Shown piece after piece: positions 52,880 through 62,438 of a stretch of DNA of 64,000 nt (positions are counted from its first letter, which is position 1; each line of letters opens with the position of its first letter). Source of the DNA: a bacterium (GTDB lineage: Bacteria; Zhuqueibacterota; Zhuqueibacteria; Zhuqueibacterales; Geothermadaptataceae). The stretch lies in the NCBI GenBank assembly GCA_024275575.1, contig JAJRYV010000009.1, positions 1 through 64,000 of the forward strand, given 5' to 3'. The translations under genes and the position numbers were made by a program. The notes below the pieces were generated by a model. The model worked only from the letters and a program-made list of their open reading frames with translations. It made no database searches and was not told where the DNA came from.

Positions 52880-55800
52880 TTGATCATGAGAACTGCAACG
52901 CGTTTTGTGCTTGGCGCCGGATTGTTTTTATGCCTACAATGGACCCTTTTTGCACAGGACTGGACAGAACCGGCGATTGTTGTCGGGACCGGCGGCGCGC
53001 CGGATTTAGCTATCGATAAAACAAACGGCAATGTGCATGTCGTCGCCAACAATAACGGCGTGGATTATTATGAATTCGATAAAGACGGCAATCTGCTCAG
53101 GTCGGAAACATTGCAGAACACGATTGGCGTTCAATATGGCTATAATTTTGGTTCAGCGATCGCTGTCGATTCGCAAGGCAACCCCCATGTTTGTTATGCC
53201 CGCAAGGCCAGTGGTGATTATTACAATGTTTATTATACTTTTTACAATGGTACAAAATGGATATTTCCAACGAAGATATCCAGCAATATCCTGCGTGGTT
53301 ACCATATGCGTATGGCAATCGATGATAACGATGAAGTGCATATCATTCGCAGTGAGCAGACCAATCCTGCTGACATCGTACCTTCAGCGGCGACTTATTA
53401 TCGTATAAAAGATGCACAAGTCACGAAAACCACAACAGGGTTGGAGTTCCACCGCCCGGATGATCACGTCGATATCGGGACATTCGGCCAAAATGATGTC
53501 CACATTTTGCTGGGTTACCCCAACCCCAGCGGCCAGCGTCTTAACTATTTTCGTTCTGATACTAACGGTGATCAGTTGATCGGCCCGCAGATGATTTTGG
53601 CGGGGCATATTTCCAGCCGCGCCGGCAGTCCCAATCTTTTTATCGATAACTCGGGAACTTTGCACATCGTGTACGGCACCAAATCCGATTCCCAAAATGG
53701 CGGCAGCCCCAGCGTGCGTTATCAGCGCCGGCAAAACGGTAGTCTCATACGTGATGTCGTGGTTACGGCGAATGGTGAACTCTCTCTGTGGGATGCTGGT
53801 GTTAGTGTGGGAATCGGCGCTGTGGCTTCGAACAGCACCGGTGATATCGTCGTTGTGGCCTATCACACCCGCAGCGGCGGTGCTTTGCGAACAAGATTTT
53901 CCAATGATGGTGGTGTGAGCTGGAGCAATTCGACACAGCTCGCCAGCGGCGCCGGTGGTTATGAAGGGCGCGACAAAGCGATGATCGAAGCCTGGGGTAA
54001 CCGTTTTTATGTCGTATACCAGAATTACGGTGCAGTAAAAATGCGCTGGTTTAAAGCTCTGGGCGATCCCCCGGTGGCGGATGCCGGTGGCCCCTATTCC
54101 AAACCTGAAGGTGAACCGGTGACTTTTGACGCTTCGCGCTCCACTTCCGGCAGCGGAGTTTTTTCAGAATATGCCTGGGACTGGGAGGGTGATGGTACGT
54201 ATGATGATCTGACGGATAATGCGGTTTTTGTCAAAACTTTTGCGGACAATTTTACTGCCACGGCAAAATTACGCGTCACCGATATCGACAACAGGACGGC
54301 GGAAACGCAGTTTTCGCTGCAGATCGTTAATGTGAAACCGGCGGTGACAATCAGCGCGGTTAGCACTGCCGATGAAGGTGCGGCAATCGCTTTTGAAGCG
54401 GTTATTTCCGATCCCGGCCAGGATACGCACACCGTGGCCTGGGATTTTGGAGATGGACAAACCGCTTCAGGCCAATCGGTGAATCACAGTTTCGCTGATC
54501 AAGGCAATTACACCGTAACGGCGACTGTCACCGATGATGATGGCGGTGAAAGCTCGAAAACTTTTACCATCAGTGTGAGCAATGTGCCGCCGGTGGGAAA
54601 TATCGGCGGGCCTTATACTGCCGTGAAAGATAAATCGATCACACTCCGGGGATCGGCGACCGATCCCGGGAGCAATGACAACCTGACTTTTGAATGGGAT
54701 TTGAACAACGACGGCGTCTTTGAGCGCAGCGGAAGCCAGGTATCCACAACCTACGCAGCTTACGGTACTTTCCCACTCAGTATGCGCGTCAGTGATGGTG
54801 ACGGCGGTCTCGATATTGTCGATGGGGAAGTCATCGTCGGCACAGGCGCTCCGGTTATCGCGGCGATTCCCGATCAGCAAATCAACGAAGGGGGGAGTTT
54901 TACGCCGTTGCCGCTGGATGGTTACGTCACCGATCCCGATCATGAGGACTATCAATTAACCTGGACTTATAGCGGCAACAATCAATTGCTGGTATCAATT
55001 ATCAACCGGGTCGTTCTCGTTAATACGCCGTCACCGGAATTTTTCGGCACAGAGATTATTCAATTGACGGCGACCGATCCCACCGATCAAAAAGCCTCTG
55101 TCGATGTCCGTTTTACTGTGTTGAGCGTTAATGACGCACCACAAATCAGTACAATTCCAAATCAGTCAGTGCGGGAGGGCGAAGTCTTTTCGCAGGTTGT
55201 TCTCGATAATTTCGTCAACGACCCGGATCATGCAGACAATACTTTGTTCTGGCAGGTGACGGGCAATAGCGAGCTGAGCGTATCAGTGATCAACCGCATT
55301 GTGCAGGTAACGACACCAGGCCCGAACTGGTTTGGCAGCGAAACACTTCTCTTTAAAGTACGCGATCCGCTGGGGGCGGCTGATTCACAAAATGTCGTTT
55401 ACACGGTCACCTCTTTCAACGATCCTCCGGTTATCAGTGGTATTCAGGGGCAAACGATTATTGAGAATGGCGTTTTTGCGCCGATTTCCCTCGATCAGTT
55501 TATCAGCGATCCTGATAATTCCATTGATCAGATGAGCTGGAGCACTTACGGTCAGCAAAAGCTGCAGGTGAATATCGATGCCAACCACCTGGCCACCATT
55601 GCTGTTGCCGATTCGGAATTCGCCGGTACGGAAATCATTCACTTTGTCGCCAGTGATCCGGGCAATCAGCGGGATACCTCGGCTGTTGCTTTTACCGTCA
55701 TCGGTGTCAATGATCCGCCGGTGGTTTCCGGTTTTACAGACAGAATTATCGATGAAGATGAAAGCGTGCTTTACACCATGGCAGATCTGGCGACGATGAT

Positions 55801-56647
55801 CGTCGATCCGGACCACAGCTACGAGCAATTGCAATACAGCCTGCTCGGGGCAACTTATTTGCAGGTTAAATATGAGGCGGGCAAAGGCCTGTCGATATTT
55901 GGGCCATCGAACTGGTTTGGCCGGGAAACCGTCACCCTGAAAGTCGATGACGGCAAAGCATTCGATACGGCCGGAATGACGATCACCGTGAATTCCGTCC
56001 CCGATTTTCTGCAGCCGTTCATCCTGCTCAGCCCGAACGCATCGTTTTATAATCCGCCGCCAACGGAGATCAATTTTATCTGGAGCAAGACGGATGACCC
56101 CGATCCGGGTGAAACCGTAATTTTTAAATTCATGCTGGCGCACGATAACCAGTTTACTGATATCGTGCATGAAAATTCCACGCTTCGGGATACCGTCTAT
56201 GTTTTCCCGGCAAGCCATTTTCTGGAAAATACACATAAACCGGAGACATTCTATTGGCGTGTTATTGCCAGCAGCACCGACGGCACCGTACTGCAGAGCC
56301 AGGGGGATGCCAGCTTCACCATTCTCTGGCCGACGAGCGCGGTCGATGATTTTGTCGAAGGTATTCCTGCTGAATTCGCCTTGCGGCAGAATTACCCGAA
56401 CCCGTTTAACCCGGAAACCAGCATCGCTTTTGATTTGCCGTCTTCAGGGGCTGTGAAATTGATCATTTACAATGCACTTGGGTATCAGGTGAGATTGTTG
56501 CATGCCGGCATCGCTGCTGCAGGCCGGCATGTGCTTACCTGGAATGGCCGTGATAATTCCGGTGAACAGGTTGCCAGCGGTGTTTATATCTATCGCTTGC
56601 AAGCGGGTGGGAAAATTTTCACCAAAAAGATGATTTTGATGCAATAG
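52880..56647 (+). CDS. Large secreted surface protein (propeller, PKD, cadherin-like repeats, sorting domain)
   Basis: A 1255-residue exported protein: signal peptide ending at LFAQ, a sialidase-like/BNR propeller (about 30-395, with NDGGVSWSN), three PKD domains (about 397-660; PVADAGGPYS, VAWDFGDGQ, FEWDLNNDG), four repeats of about 100 residues with DPDH/DPDN calcium sites (660-1050; cadherin/Ig-like), a further beta domain, then EFALRQNYPNPFNPET and the FlgD-like end KMILMQ. Adhesion or glycan binding at the surface is likely; no enzyme site is visible. TTG 52880 has the better-spaced AGGA; ATG 52886 is the alternative. Confidence 0.88.
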   Translation: MIMRTATRFVLGAGLFLCLQWTLFAQDWTEPAIVVGTGGAPDLAIDKTNGNVHVVANNNGVDYYEFDKDGNLLRSETLQNTIGVQYGYNFGSAIAVDSQGNPHVCYARKASGDYYNVYYTFYNGTKWIFPTKISSNILRGYHMRMAIDDNDEVHIIRSEQTNPADIVPSAATYYRIKDAQVTKTTTGLEFHRPDDHVDIGTFGQNDVHILLGYPNPSGQRLNYFRSDTNGDQLIGPQMILAGHISSRAGSPNLFIDNSGTLHIVYGTKSDSQNGGSPSVRYQRRQNGSLIRDVVVTANGELSLWDAGVSVGIGAVASNSTGDIVVVAYHTRSGGALRTRFSNDGGVSWSNSTQLASGAGGYEGRDKAMIEAWGNRFYVVYQNYGAVKMRWFKALGDPPVADAGGPYSKPEGEPVTFDASRSTSGSGVFSEYAWDWEGDGTYDDLTDNAVFVKTFADNFTATAKLRVTDIDNRTAETQFSLQIVNVKPAVTISAVSTADEGAAIAFEAVISDPGQDTHTVAWDFGDGQTASGQSVNHSFADQGNYTVTATVTDDDGGESSKTFTISVSNVPPVGNIGGPYTAVKDKSITLRGSATDPGSNDNLTFEWDLNNDGVFERSGSQVSTTYAAYGTFPLSMRVSDGDGGLDIVDGEVIVGTGAPVIAAIPDQQINEGGSFTPLPLDGYVTDPDHEDYQLTWTYSGNNQLLVSIINRVVLVNTPSPEFFGTEIIQLTATDPTDQKASVDVRFTVLSVNDAPQISTIPNQSVREGEVFSQVVLDNFVNDPDHADNTLFWQVTGNSELSVSVINRIVQVTTPGPNWFGSETLLFKVRDPLGAADSQNVVYTVTSFNDPPVISGIQGQTIIENGVFAPISLDQFISDPDNSIDQMSWSTYGQQKLQVNIDANHLATIAVADSEFAGTEIIHFVASDPGNQRDTSAVAFTVIGVNDPPVVSGFTDRIIDEDESVLYTMADLATMIVDPDHSYEQLQYSLLGATYLQVKYEAGKGLSIFGPSNWFGRETVTLKVDDGKAFDTAGMTITVNSVPDFLQPFILLSPNASFYNPPPTEINFIWSKTDDPDPGETVIFKFMLAHDNQFTDIVHENSTLRDTVYVFPASHFLENTHKPETFYWRVIASSTDGTVLQSQGDASFTILWPTSAVDDFVEGIPAEFALRQNYPNPFNPETSIAFDLPSSGAVKLIIYNALGYQVRLLHAGIAAAGRHVLTWNGRDNSGEQVASGVYIYRLQAGGKIFTKKMILMQ

Positions 56648-56735
56648 CCTGTTATTCAATTTATCCCATCCATCCGGGGCATCGCTGTTAAATTAAGAGC
56701 GTAAACCATTTTAAAATAATGATGATATAACGTCC

Positions 56736-56847
56736 GCTGCGGAATGAATCCCGCAGCTATTAAAAAAAACCGCCTGAAGGCGGCTCAATGATCAGGCTCG
56801 CTTCAGCGAGGTTAAGTTTACGTCGCTGCATATTTCAATATGCAGCG
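56736..56847. other. Row of three perfect hairpins
   Basis: GCTGCGG/CCGCAGC (56736-56742, 56751-56757), CCGCC-TGAA-GGCGG (56770-56783, with one more base pair possible) and CGCTGCATAT-TTCA-ATATGCAGCG (56824-56847, ten pairs). The first is followed by an A run, so on the minus strand it could act as a terminator of PyrC transcripts; none has a plain T run on the plus strand. This fills most of the 320-base gap between the surface protein and pyrC. Confidence 0.7.
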
Positions 56848-56862
56848 GGCGTCAAAATAGCT

Positions 56863-56902
56863 ATTTTTATCTAAACTTAAGAATGCTGTTAACCGGATAC
56901 CG
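56863..56902 (+). repeat. Short dispersed repeat, copy 2
   Basis: Shares TTTTTAT, CTTAAGAAT, CTG and GGATACC in order with 35718-35758. It lies just after the three hairpins. Confidence 0.45.
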
Positions 56903-56967
56903 AGGCATCCAAAAGCCTGCCCGGCAGCCGGAATAGAAATAAACATAGCGTTTACTCAAGAACCAGC

Positions 56968-57963
56968 TCACGGTTCAACAAGATGCCAGGCCAGTTCTTC
57001 ACCGGCAAACATCGGCACGATATCACCATATTTTTCCGGAACGCTGAAGTTTTTTTTCTCAAAACGAACTTCCTTTTTCGGCGCTGTGATGTCATAAATC
57101 CATTGCGCATTATCCGAAACAAAATCCTGTAAATAATCCAGTTTGCCGTATTTTTCGAATAATACCAGTAATAGCTGCAGCGCGATGGGCGCCGTAAAAA
57201 TGCCGGCTGCGCAACAACTACTTTCTTTTCTGTGAACTGGATGCGGCGCTGAATCGCTGCCGAGCATCAGTTTAGGATGGGCCTGCAAAGCGGCGTCGAG
57301 CAAAGCCTCGCGATCCTGCGGTCTTTTGGCGATCGGCTTGCAGAATAAGTGTGGCCTGAGCATGCCGCCGGCAACATCATCCAGTGTGATGAGCAGATGA
57401 TGCACGGTTACGGTGGCATAAATATTTTCATAAAGCTGTAAAAAATCTACCGCTGCCGCTGTTGTGATATGCTCCATGATAATTTTCAATCGCGGGAAAG
57501 ACTTTGCCAGCCAGGCATAGTTGGACAGAAAATCGCGTTCACGGTCGAGCACAAAACCATCGGTTTCTCCGTGAACCAGCAGCGGAATCTGCAATTCCTG
57601 CATCGCAGCAAAAGTCGGTTGTGCTTGCTGCAATGAATCGACTCCGCCTTCACTGTGGGTGGTAATCCCTGCAGGATAGAGCTTGATACCGATAATCCGG
57701 TCGCGGATTTTCTCGAGAAATTTTGCTGAATAATTTTTAAAAAACAGGGTCATATACGGCTCAAACTGATGTGGGCTGCAGGCCTGCCGCACCGCCGTTT
57801 CGTATTCGCGTAGTCGATTTTCATTGTCTACCGGTAGCACCAGGTTAGGCATAATGACGCCGCCGGCAAATGTGCGGGCGCTGAGTGGTGCGACGGTTTT
57901 GAGCATCTCGCCTTCACGCAGGTGCAAGTGCATATCGAGGGGACTGGTCAGTTTAAAAGTCAT
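56968..57963 (-). CDS. pyrC: Dihydroorotase, PyrC (class II) type
   Basis: A 331-residue enzyme of the E. coli PyrC type, which closes carbamoyl-aspartate to dihydroorotate in pyrimidine synthesis. The two-zinc site is complete: His12 and His14 in DMHLHLR, carbamylated Lys94 in KLYPAG, His131 in LVHGE, His165 in MEHITT and Asp236 in GSDSAPHP. The spacing fits E. coli PyrC (16, 18, 102, 139, 177, 250). It follows a 5'-nucleotidase-like gene by 39 bases on the same strand, a reasonable nucleotide-metabolism pair. Confidence 0.95.
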   Translation of the reverse strand: MTFKLTSPLDMHLHLREGEMLKTVAPLSARTFAGGVIMPNLVLPVDNENRLREYETAVRQACSPHQFEPYMTLFFKNYSAKFLEKIRDRIIGIKLYPAGITTHSEGGVDSLQQAQPTFAAMQELQIPLLVHGETDGFVLDRERDFLSNYAWLAKSFPRLKIIMEHITTAAAVDFLQLYENIYATVTVHHLLITLDDVAGGMLRPHLFCKPIAKRPQDREALLDAALQAHPKLMLGSDSAPHPVHRKESSCCAAGIFTAPIALQLLLVLFEKYGKLDYLQDFVSDNAQWIYDITAPKKEVRFEKKNFSVPEKYGDIVPMFAGEELAWHLVEP

Positions 57964-58002
57964 GGCTTAATCTGTGCTAATTGGTTGAGTTGCCGTAGTC
58001 TA

Positions 58003-59442
58003 TCATTTTCGGCCGACAGCGTCGAGGTAATTCTCCAGTGGATTTCCACTTGATGTATTGAGCGATTTTATCCAGTCGATAACCGGCTGGCGGTAATGCA
58101 CCGCAGTAAAATAGGGCGCCGGATCGAGATATTGAAACGGGCGGTCGTCGCGAGCGTAGAGGTAATCGGTCGTGAGCACGGGGTAAATTTGATTGTCGAT
58201 GATAGCGGAACTGTCGGCAAAAATGAACGGGTTGCCGCCGCGCAAACCTGCATGAATAAAATTTCCGGCCCACTGCTGCATTTCCGCTCCGTTCATCTCT
58301 ATCTCGATAATCTGATTTTCAAAAGGCAGCAAACCGACCATCGTTTCCAGTGTAATTTCTCCCACCGGGATGGACTGGCGTATGCCGCCGGCGTTGGACA
58401 GTGCCGCAGCGGCTGCAGGAAAAGTCTGCAACCATGAATCCATCACCATATTCTGCATCGCTGCAGATTCACGCGCAATACCGTTTTCAGTGTAACCGAT
58501 CACCTCGGCCAGTGCGGCATCCATCTGATTTTGCCAAAACCCGACGATTGCGCTGATTTCTGCATCACTGACTGTGCTCTGGTTGGGCAGAATGTCGATT
58601 TGTATGTTTTTCACCTGCTTTTTCCCCATATCATAAGTCAACACCGCTTTGCCGTAAAACTCGAGATAGGCGCTGGTTTTCATCAAACCGACAGCGTTGA
58701 TAATCTCGCCGACAAGATTTCTGCAATGACCGCCGGCGATCAACGAGATGCCGTTTGCGGCTGCAAAGGGCATCAACTGCCGCATTTCCGGCTCGCAAAT
58801 GTGGCCGAGTACGATGAGTATTTCGGCGCCGGCTGTTTTTACCTGTGGAATGATTTCTTCCAGCGCTGTTTCGTAAGGAATGAAATCAAAATCGGCAACG
58901 TTGGTGGGGAAAGTGGAATACGGTGTGCTCGTCGTGGTCAGTCCGATGACTCCGACGGCAACGGAATCGACATCAACGATGGTGTACGGCTGGATGAAAT
59001 TCGGAATTTGTCCGTTCGATTTCTCGCGAATATTTGCCGAGAGAAAGGGAAAGGAGCTTTGCGCCACGCGTGCCTTGAGACCCTCAACTTTAAAATCGAA
59101 CTCATGATTGCCGATGGCCGCTGCATCGTATTGCATCGCATTCATCACATTGGCCATGGATTCGCCCTGAAACCAGGTAGAGATCGCCGGCCCGGTCCAC
59201 ATATCGCCGCCGCTGAGAACGAGAAAGGGACCGTTTTCGCTGAAGCCCTCCTGCTGTCGCCACAGCGCCATCAGGCCGTCTGTGCCACTGTGATTCTCAC
59301 CTGCGAGCATCCAGCCATGTTCGTCGTTAGTGTAGAGAATGGTGATCGTCTTTTCACGGTCTTCCGGCGCTTGTGGTGATTTTTTACCGCAGGAAATGAA
59401 TATGAAAAGAGCAGCGCCAAATACGAGTATTTTTCGCAGCAT
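58003..59442 (-). CDS. 5'-nucleotidase/UshA-like metallophosphatase lipoprotein
   Basis: A 479-residue lipoprotein (FISCG, Cys18). The N-terminal metallophosphatase domain has YTNDEHGW (Asp40, His42), SGGDMWTG (Asp80), and GNHEFD (Asn112, His113, Glu114); a later LGHICEPE and GGHCRNL stand where the family has GHxxxxD and GGHxH, so the second His of the last motif is missing. The C-terminal nucleotide-binding domain (about 290-470) has ALSNAGGIRQSIPVG and LPFENQIIEIEMNG. It probably removes phosphate from nucleotides or related esters in the periplasm, with some doubt because of the changed motif. Confidence 0.87.
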   Translation of the reverse strand: MLRKILVFGAALFIFISCGKKSPQAPEDREKTITILYTNDEHGWMLAGENHSGTDGLMALWRQQEGFSENGPFLVLSGGDMWTGPAISTWFQGESMANVMNAMQYDAAAIGNHEFDFKVEGLKARVAQSSFPFLSANIREKSNGQIPNFIQPYTIVDVDSVAVGVIGLTTTSTPYSTFPTNVADFDFIPYETALEEIIPQVKTAGAEILIVLGHICEPEMRQLMPFAAANGISLIAGGHCRNLVGEIINAVGLMKTSAYLEFYGKAVLTYDMGKKQVKNIQIDILPNQSTVSDAEISAIVGFWQNQMDAALAEVIGYTENGIARESAAMQNMVMDSWLQTFPAAAAALSNAGGIRQSIPVGEITLETMVGLLPFENQIIEIEMNGAEMQQWAGNFIHAGLRGGNPFIFADSSAIIDNQIYPVLTTDYLYARDDRPFQYLDPAPYFTAVHYRQPVIDWIKSLNTSSGNPLENYLDAVGRK

Positions 59443-59484
59443 ATAATTTTCGGGTTTGGGGGTTAATAGCGAATGTAAAAAAAA

Positions 59485-60190
59485 CTAAAAATAAACTGAT
59501 AGTCCCAGGAGGGCAGAAGTATCATCAAATTCAAAACCGCTGCTTTGCATAGTATAGTCATCTGTTCTGGTCGGGTTTCCTGAATACTCGGTGATTCGTA
59601 TTCTTGTACTTTCCTGGTAAAAGTATGATATATTAAAACCATATTCTGCGTGAAGACTGAAGTTTTTTCTAAAAAACAACTCCACCCCGTAACTAAAAGT
59701 CAAGCCGATTTGATAACGATCATTAACAGATTTTTTAACATAGCTGGTTTCAGCTCCCAAGAAAGAAATATCATCGGTATCAAAATTATCGATATTTAAA
59801 GCAATTCGTGGCCCCATACCAAAATACATTTTAATCTCCTCTTTCCGATTGAAATATCTTAAGTATTCAGCCATCAGTTCAAATTTGATATCATTATTGT
59901 CACGATCCTGATCAAACAAACTTGTATCTGCATAAAAAAAATTTTTTTGATTCCCGGGTTTGCCATTTTTTTGCTCTTGCGCTCAAACCCACTCGAAAAG
60001 CATTCTTGTCACTCGAATGATATTTGTAGGAAAGCAAAGCGCCTTTAAATGAAGTTAATGAGAGAAAACTGTACATTCGGAACTGTAATGAATGGCTTTT
60101 GAAAATGCTTAATGAATCCGTTTGAGCTTGAACATTCGTAAGTGAAATTAGAATAATAAACAGAAAAATAGCCCTTGGTTTCGTTTGCAT
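59485..60190 (-). pseudogene. Outer-membrane beta-barrel gene split by a frameshift in a homopolymer tract
   Basis: The first frame (60190-59912) has a signal peptide ending at VQAQ and barrel-like strands, but ends early after a tract that reads A7T8 on the coding strand (plus-strand 59934-59948). The second frame continues the barrel to the terminal LSVYF, with aromatic-ended strands (FSLHAEYGFNISYFY). Reading across the tract one base further gives FYADTSLFDQDRDNN, which joins the two parts into one protein of about 230 residues. The cause is either a real frameshift or a one-base miscall in the tract. Small barrels like this are common and of unknown function. Confidence 0.8.
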
Positions 60191-60270
60191 GATCGATGTA
60201 CCCCATTTAAATTGAATGGAGTGATATATTAGTTTTAGAGTGTTTAACGCGTAATGCCTATTTGTGATTT

Positions 60271-61182
60271 TTAATGGTGCATCTCACCCCACATTTTTTC
60301 ACCGGCAGAGACCTCGATGGCGAGTGTATTGGCTTCCATCGGCAGCGGGCAGGTAGCGTAGGGTGAGAAAACGCAGGGCGGATTATAAGCCTTGTTGAAA
60401 TCGATGACAGCAGTTCCCTGTTCATCCGGCACTGGAATATAAATAAAGCGGCCACCACCATAGGTTGTTTTTTTATTTGTTAAATCGCCGAAAACGACGA
60501 ACATGCTTTTTCTTTTTGCCGGGTCACCGGTTGTTTCCAGGCGAAATGTGCGGCCGTCTTTTTCAAAAACATAAGCGCCGAAGCAGTGTTCCTCTGTCTG
60601 CCCGCCGATGATATCGGGCACGATTACCTTTTTCGGTGGGTCGTAGAGTTCGAATTTTGCCTTGATGCGCCAGTTTTCATCGACAGGGAAGCGGTCGATA
60701 CCTTTAAATTCGTCGATCCGTTTGTGCTTCAAATCGCGCAAACGAATGCCATAGCGGTCGCCGCGTTTGATGATATAAAAACGTAAATCACCATAATCTA
60801 AAATGGTGGTATTCTCCTGACTATCATCGAGAAGCGTCATTTTTCCGGCAGGTTTTCCCTCGCAGGTAATTTCGACGCCTTTGCGAGGCGTAAAATTGAC
60901 AACACCTTTTTTTAAATAGAAAGTGCCGAGAAACGGGGCGGCTTTCGCGGGAAAAACGATTTCGTTTTTCTCATCAACGCCGATAGTATTTTCCCCTTCC
61001 TGCAACCAGTATAAGCCGGCCAGATTGAGCCAGCCCGTTTCAGTTTTCAGTCGCTCTAAGCGCGCCTGGTGCCATGCGGCGAGCTCGGTGATATATTCCG
61101 GTGAGGCTTTGGGTCTTGACTGGCAAGCCGGTAAGATCATCACTAAAAATAGTAAGAGACTGAATGAATTGATAAAGCGCAT
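60271..61182 (-). CDS. DUF1684 lipoprotein
   Basis: A 303-residue DUF1684 protein with a lipobox (ILPAC, Cys20). Family marks are LKTETGWLNLAGLYWLQEGENTIG near the start, RYGIRLRD in the middle, and KTTYGGGRF..FNKAYNPPCVFSPYATCPLP at the end. The function of DUF1684 is not known. The ATG at 61182 follows GGGAGG with good spacing; the longer frame from 61200 adds only six residues covering that site. It follows the YdjM-like gene by 39 bases. Confidence 0.88.
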   Translation of the reverse strand: MRFINSFSLLLFLVMILPACQSRPKASPEYITELAAWHQARLERLKTETGWLNLAGLYWLQEGENTIGVDEKNEIVFPAKAAPFLGTFYLKKGVVNFTPRKGVEITCEGKPAGKMTLLDDSQENTTILDYGDLRFYIIKRGDRYGIRLRDLKHKRIDEFKGIDRFPVDENWRIKAKFELYDPPKKVIVPDIIGGQTEEHCFGAYVFEKDGRTFRLETTGDPAKRKSMFVVFGDLTNKKTTYGGGRFIYIPVPDEQGTAVIDFNKAYNPPCVFSPYATCPLPMEANTLAIEVSAGEKMWGEMHH

Positions 61183-61221
61183 TTTTCCTCCCGAGGTCAT
61201 CGGTTTGTGTGAGTTGTTTTT

Positions 61222-61953
61222 TTAAACTTTTTTCACCCGGGAAACACCGTTCGATTTGTTGATTTTTCTTTTCGACTTGCGGCGAAGCGGTTTCGGTGAA
61301 AAGCGTTGTCGCCACCACTTTGAATCGAGGACGAGGTGGATGTAATGACCGGAAAAAAATGCCAGCGGATACATCCAGTTTTCGATTAAAAATTTCATCG
61401 CTTTTTGCAGCGAGAAATCGGAGAACCAGGCATTTTTCGCACGCAGGTATTCCAGACCCAGGCTGTAGAAAAGGGAAAAAATAAACGGCACCAGCCAGTG
61501 ATGCGTCCAACTACGGTGCGTGCCGATAAGCGGCAAAAAAGCGAGAATGGCTACCAGCGCTAACAGCTTTAATTCACCGAGAATAAAAAACGACAGCAGC
61601 AGAATAACCATAAAACGTGCATAATATTTCTGCGGCCGGGAGCGAATATCGAGATCGGGGAACAACCCCATAAAAACGGTGAGCAAAAACAGGCTGAACA
61701 GGCTACGCACTTCCCCGGCATTCCAGGGCGTGCGGATGAATTCCGCCATCGAGTTGAGCTTGAAATTTATCTGTTCACCGAAAATCGCAATGAGCCCAAC
61801 CGCTGCGCCGGTAAGCAGTGCGCCGTTTAAATGATTTTTATAATCGATATTGCCCTCTGAAGTTAGAAATTGAATGAGTTTTTCTAAAATGTCACGTGCA
61901 GGAGAGAAGTTTGCCGATTGTAACAAACTAAAATTTAAAACAACACAAAGCAA
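61222..61953 (-). CDS. YdjM-like (DUF457) membrane-bound putative metal-dependent hydrolase
   Basis: A 243-residue membrane protein of the LexA-regulated YdjM/DUF457 family. It has the three usual motifs: an N-terminal NHLNGALLTGAAVG, LFPDLDIRS with THRSWTHH between helices, and GHYIHLVLDSKW near the C-terminus, with four or five hydrophobic segments and a basic tail. The catalytic role is inferred from conserved His and Asp only. The first 30 residues may not be translated if a later start is used. Confidence 0.82.
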   Translation of the reverse strand: MLCVVLNFSLLQSANFSPARDILEKLIQFLTSEGNIDYKNHLNGALLTGAAVGLIAIFGEQINFKLNSMAEFIRTPWNAGEVRSLFSLFLLTVFMGLFPDLDIRSRPQKYYARFMVILLLSFFILGELKLLALVAILAFLPLIGTHRSWTHHWLVPFIFSLFYSLGLEYLRAKNAWFSDFSLQKAMKFLIENWMYPLAFFSGHYIHLVLDSKWWRQRFSPKPLRRKSKRKINKSNGVSRVKKV

Positions 61954-62049
61954 GGAGAAATATCCCGATGCTTTTTTAAAAGAAGTGCAAATAATTTCCG
62001 TATTCGTTCATGAAAAGGAAATAAAGAACGGCTCGGTTGAGTGGTGGCA

Positions 62050-62298
62050 TTAACGGGGATTGCGTAGCGGTTTTTCCAATTCGTAAATCTTGTCGGCGAT
62101 GGCCTCCATTTGTTTGGCAAACATTGTATGGCAGTCGCTCAGCGCCTGGTTGTAGAAACAGGGCCCGATTTCTCCGGCAAAAAAGTCCAGCAGGAATTCG
62201 GCTTTCAGCCCACCGATTTGGTGATCGAGATCTTCTTCGAAATAGGTTTGAACCCGGCTGATGATTTCGGCTTTAATCTCTTTGGATAATTTGATCAT
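62050..62298 (-). CDS. DUF2164 small protein
   Basis: An 82-residue protein that fits DUF2164: MIKLSKEIKAEIISRVQTYF, then DHQIGGLKAEFLLDFFAGEIGPCFYNQAL and a helical C-terminus. Function is unknown. I put the start at ATG 62298; upstream codons of the longer frame cover a hairpin and do not resemble the family. Confidence 0.85.
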   Translation of the reverse strand: MIKLSKEIKAEIISRVQTYFEEDLDHQIGGLKAEFLLDFFAGEIGPCFYNQALSDCHTMFAKQMEAIADKIYELEKPLRNPR

Positions 62299-62331
62299 GG
62301 GTGTTCTTTCTGGTTGAGTTAAATTAAAAAC

Positions 62332-62364
62332 AGAGCAAACATCACGTGTTTCCCTGTTTGCTCT
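62332..62364. other. Hairpin before the DUF2164 gene
   Basis: AGAGCAAAC (62332-62340) pairs perfectly with GTTTGCTCT (62356-62364). It lies 34 bases upstream of the DUF2164 start, so it could act in the leader or end the transcript of the TerB-like gene. Confidence 0.5.
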
Positions 62365-62396
62365 ACTGAAAAACTCAGGGGGTTTCAGCAAAATGA

Positions 62397-62414
62397 TCCG
62401 ATACCTGCATCGGA
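62397..62414. terminator. Hairpin after the TerB-like gene
   Basis: TCCGAT-ACCTGC-ATCGGA, six pairs, 25 bases downstream of the TerB-like stop. A T run follows on the plus strand and a weaker one (ATCATTTT) on the minus strand, so it may work in both directions. Confidence 0.5.
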
Positions 62415-62438
62415 CTCTCTTTTTTTATTTTCCCTGAA

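Noticed and set aside
59934-59948. Programmed -1 frameshift at a T TTT TTA slippery heptamer in the beta-barrel gene
   Set aside because: The heptamer is present, but the frame that continues the barrel is +1 (equal to -2), not -1, so this mechanism would give the wrong product.
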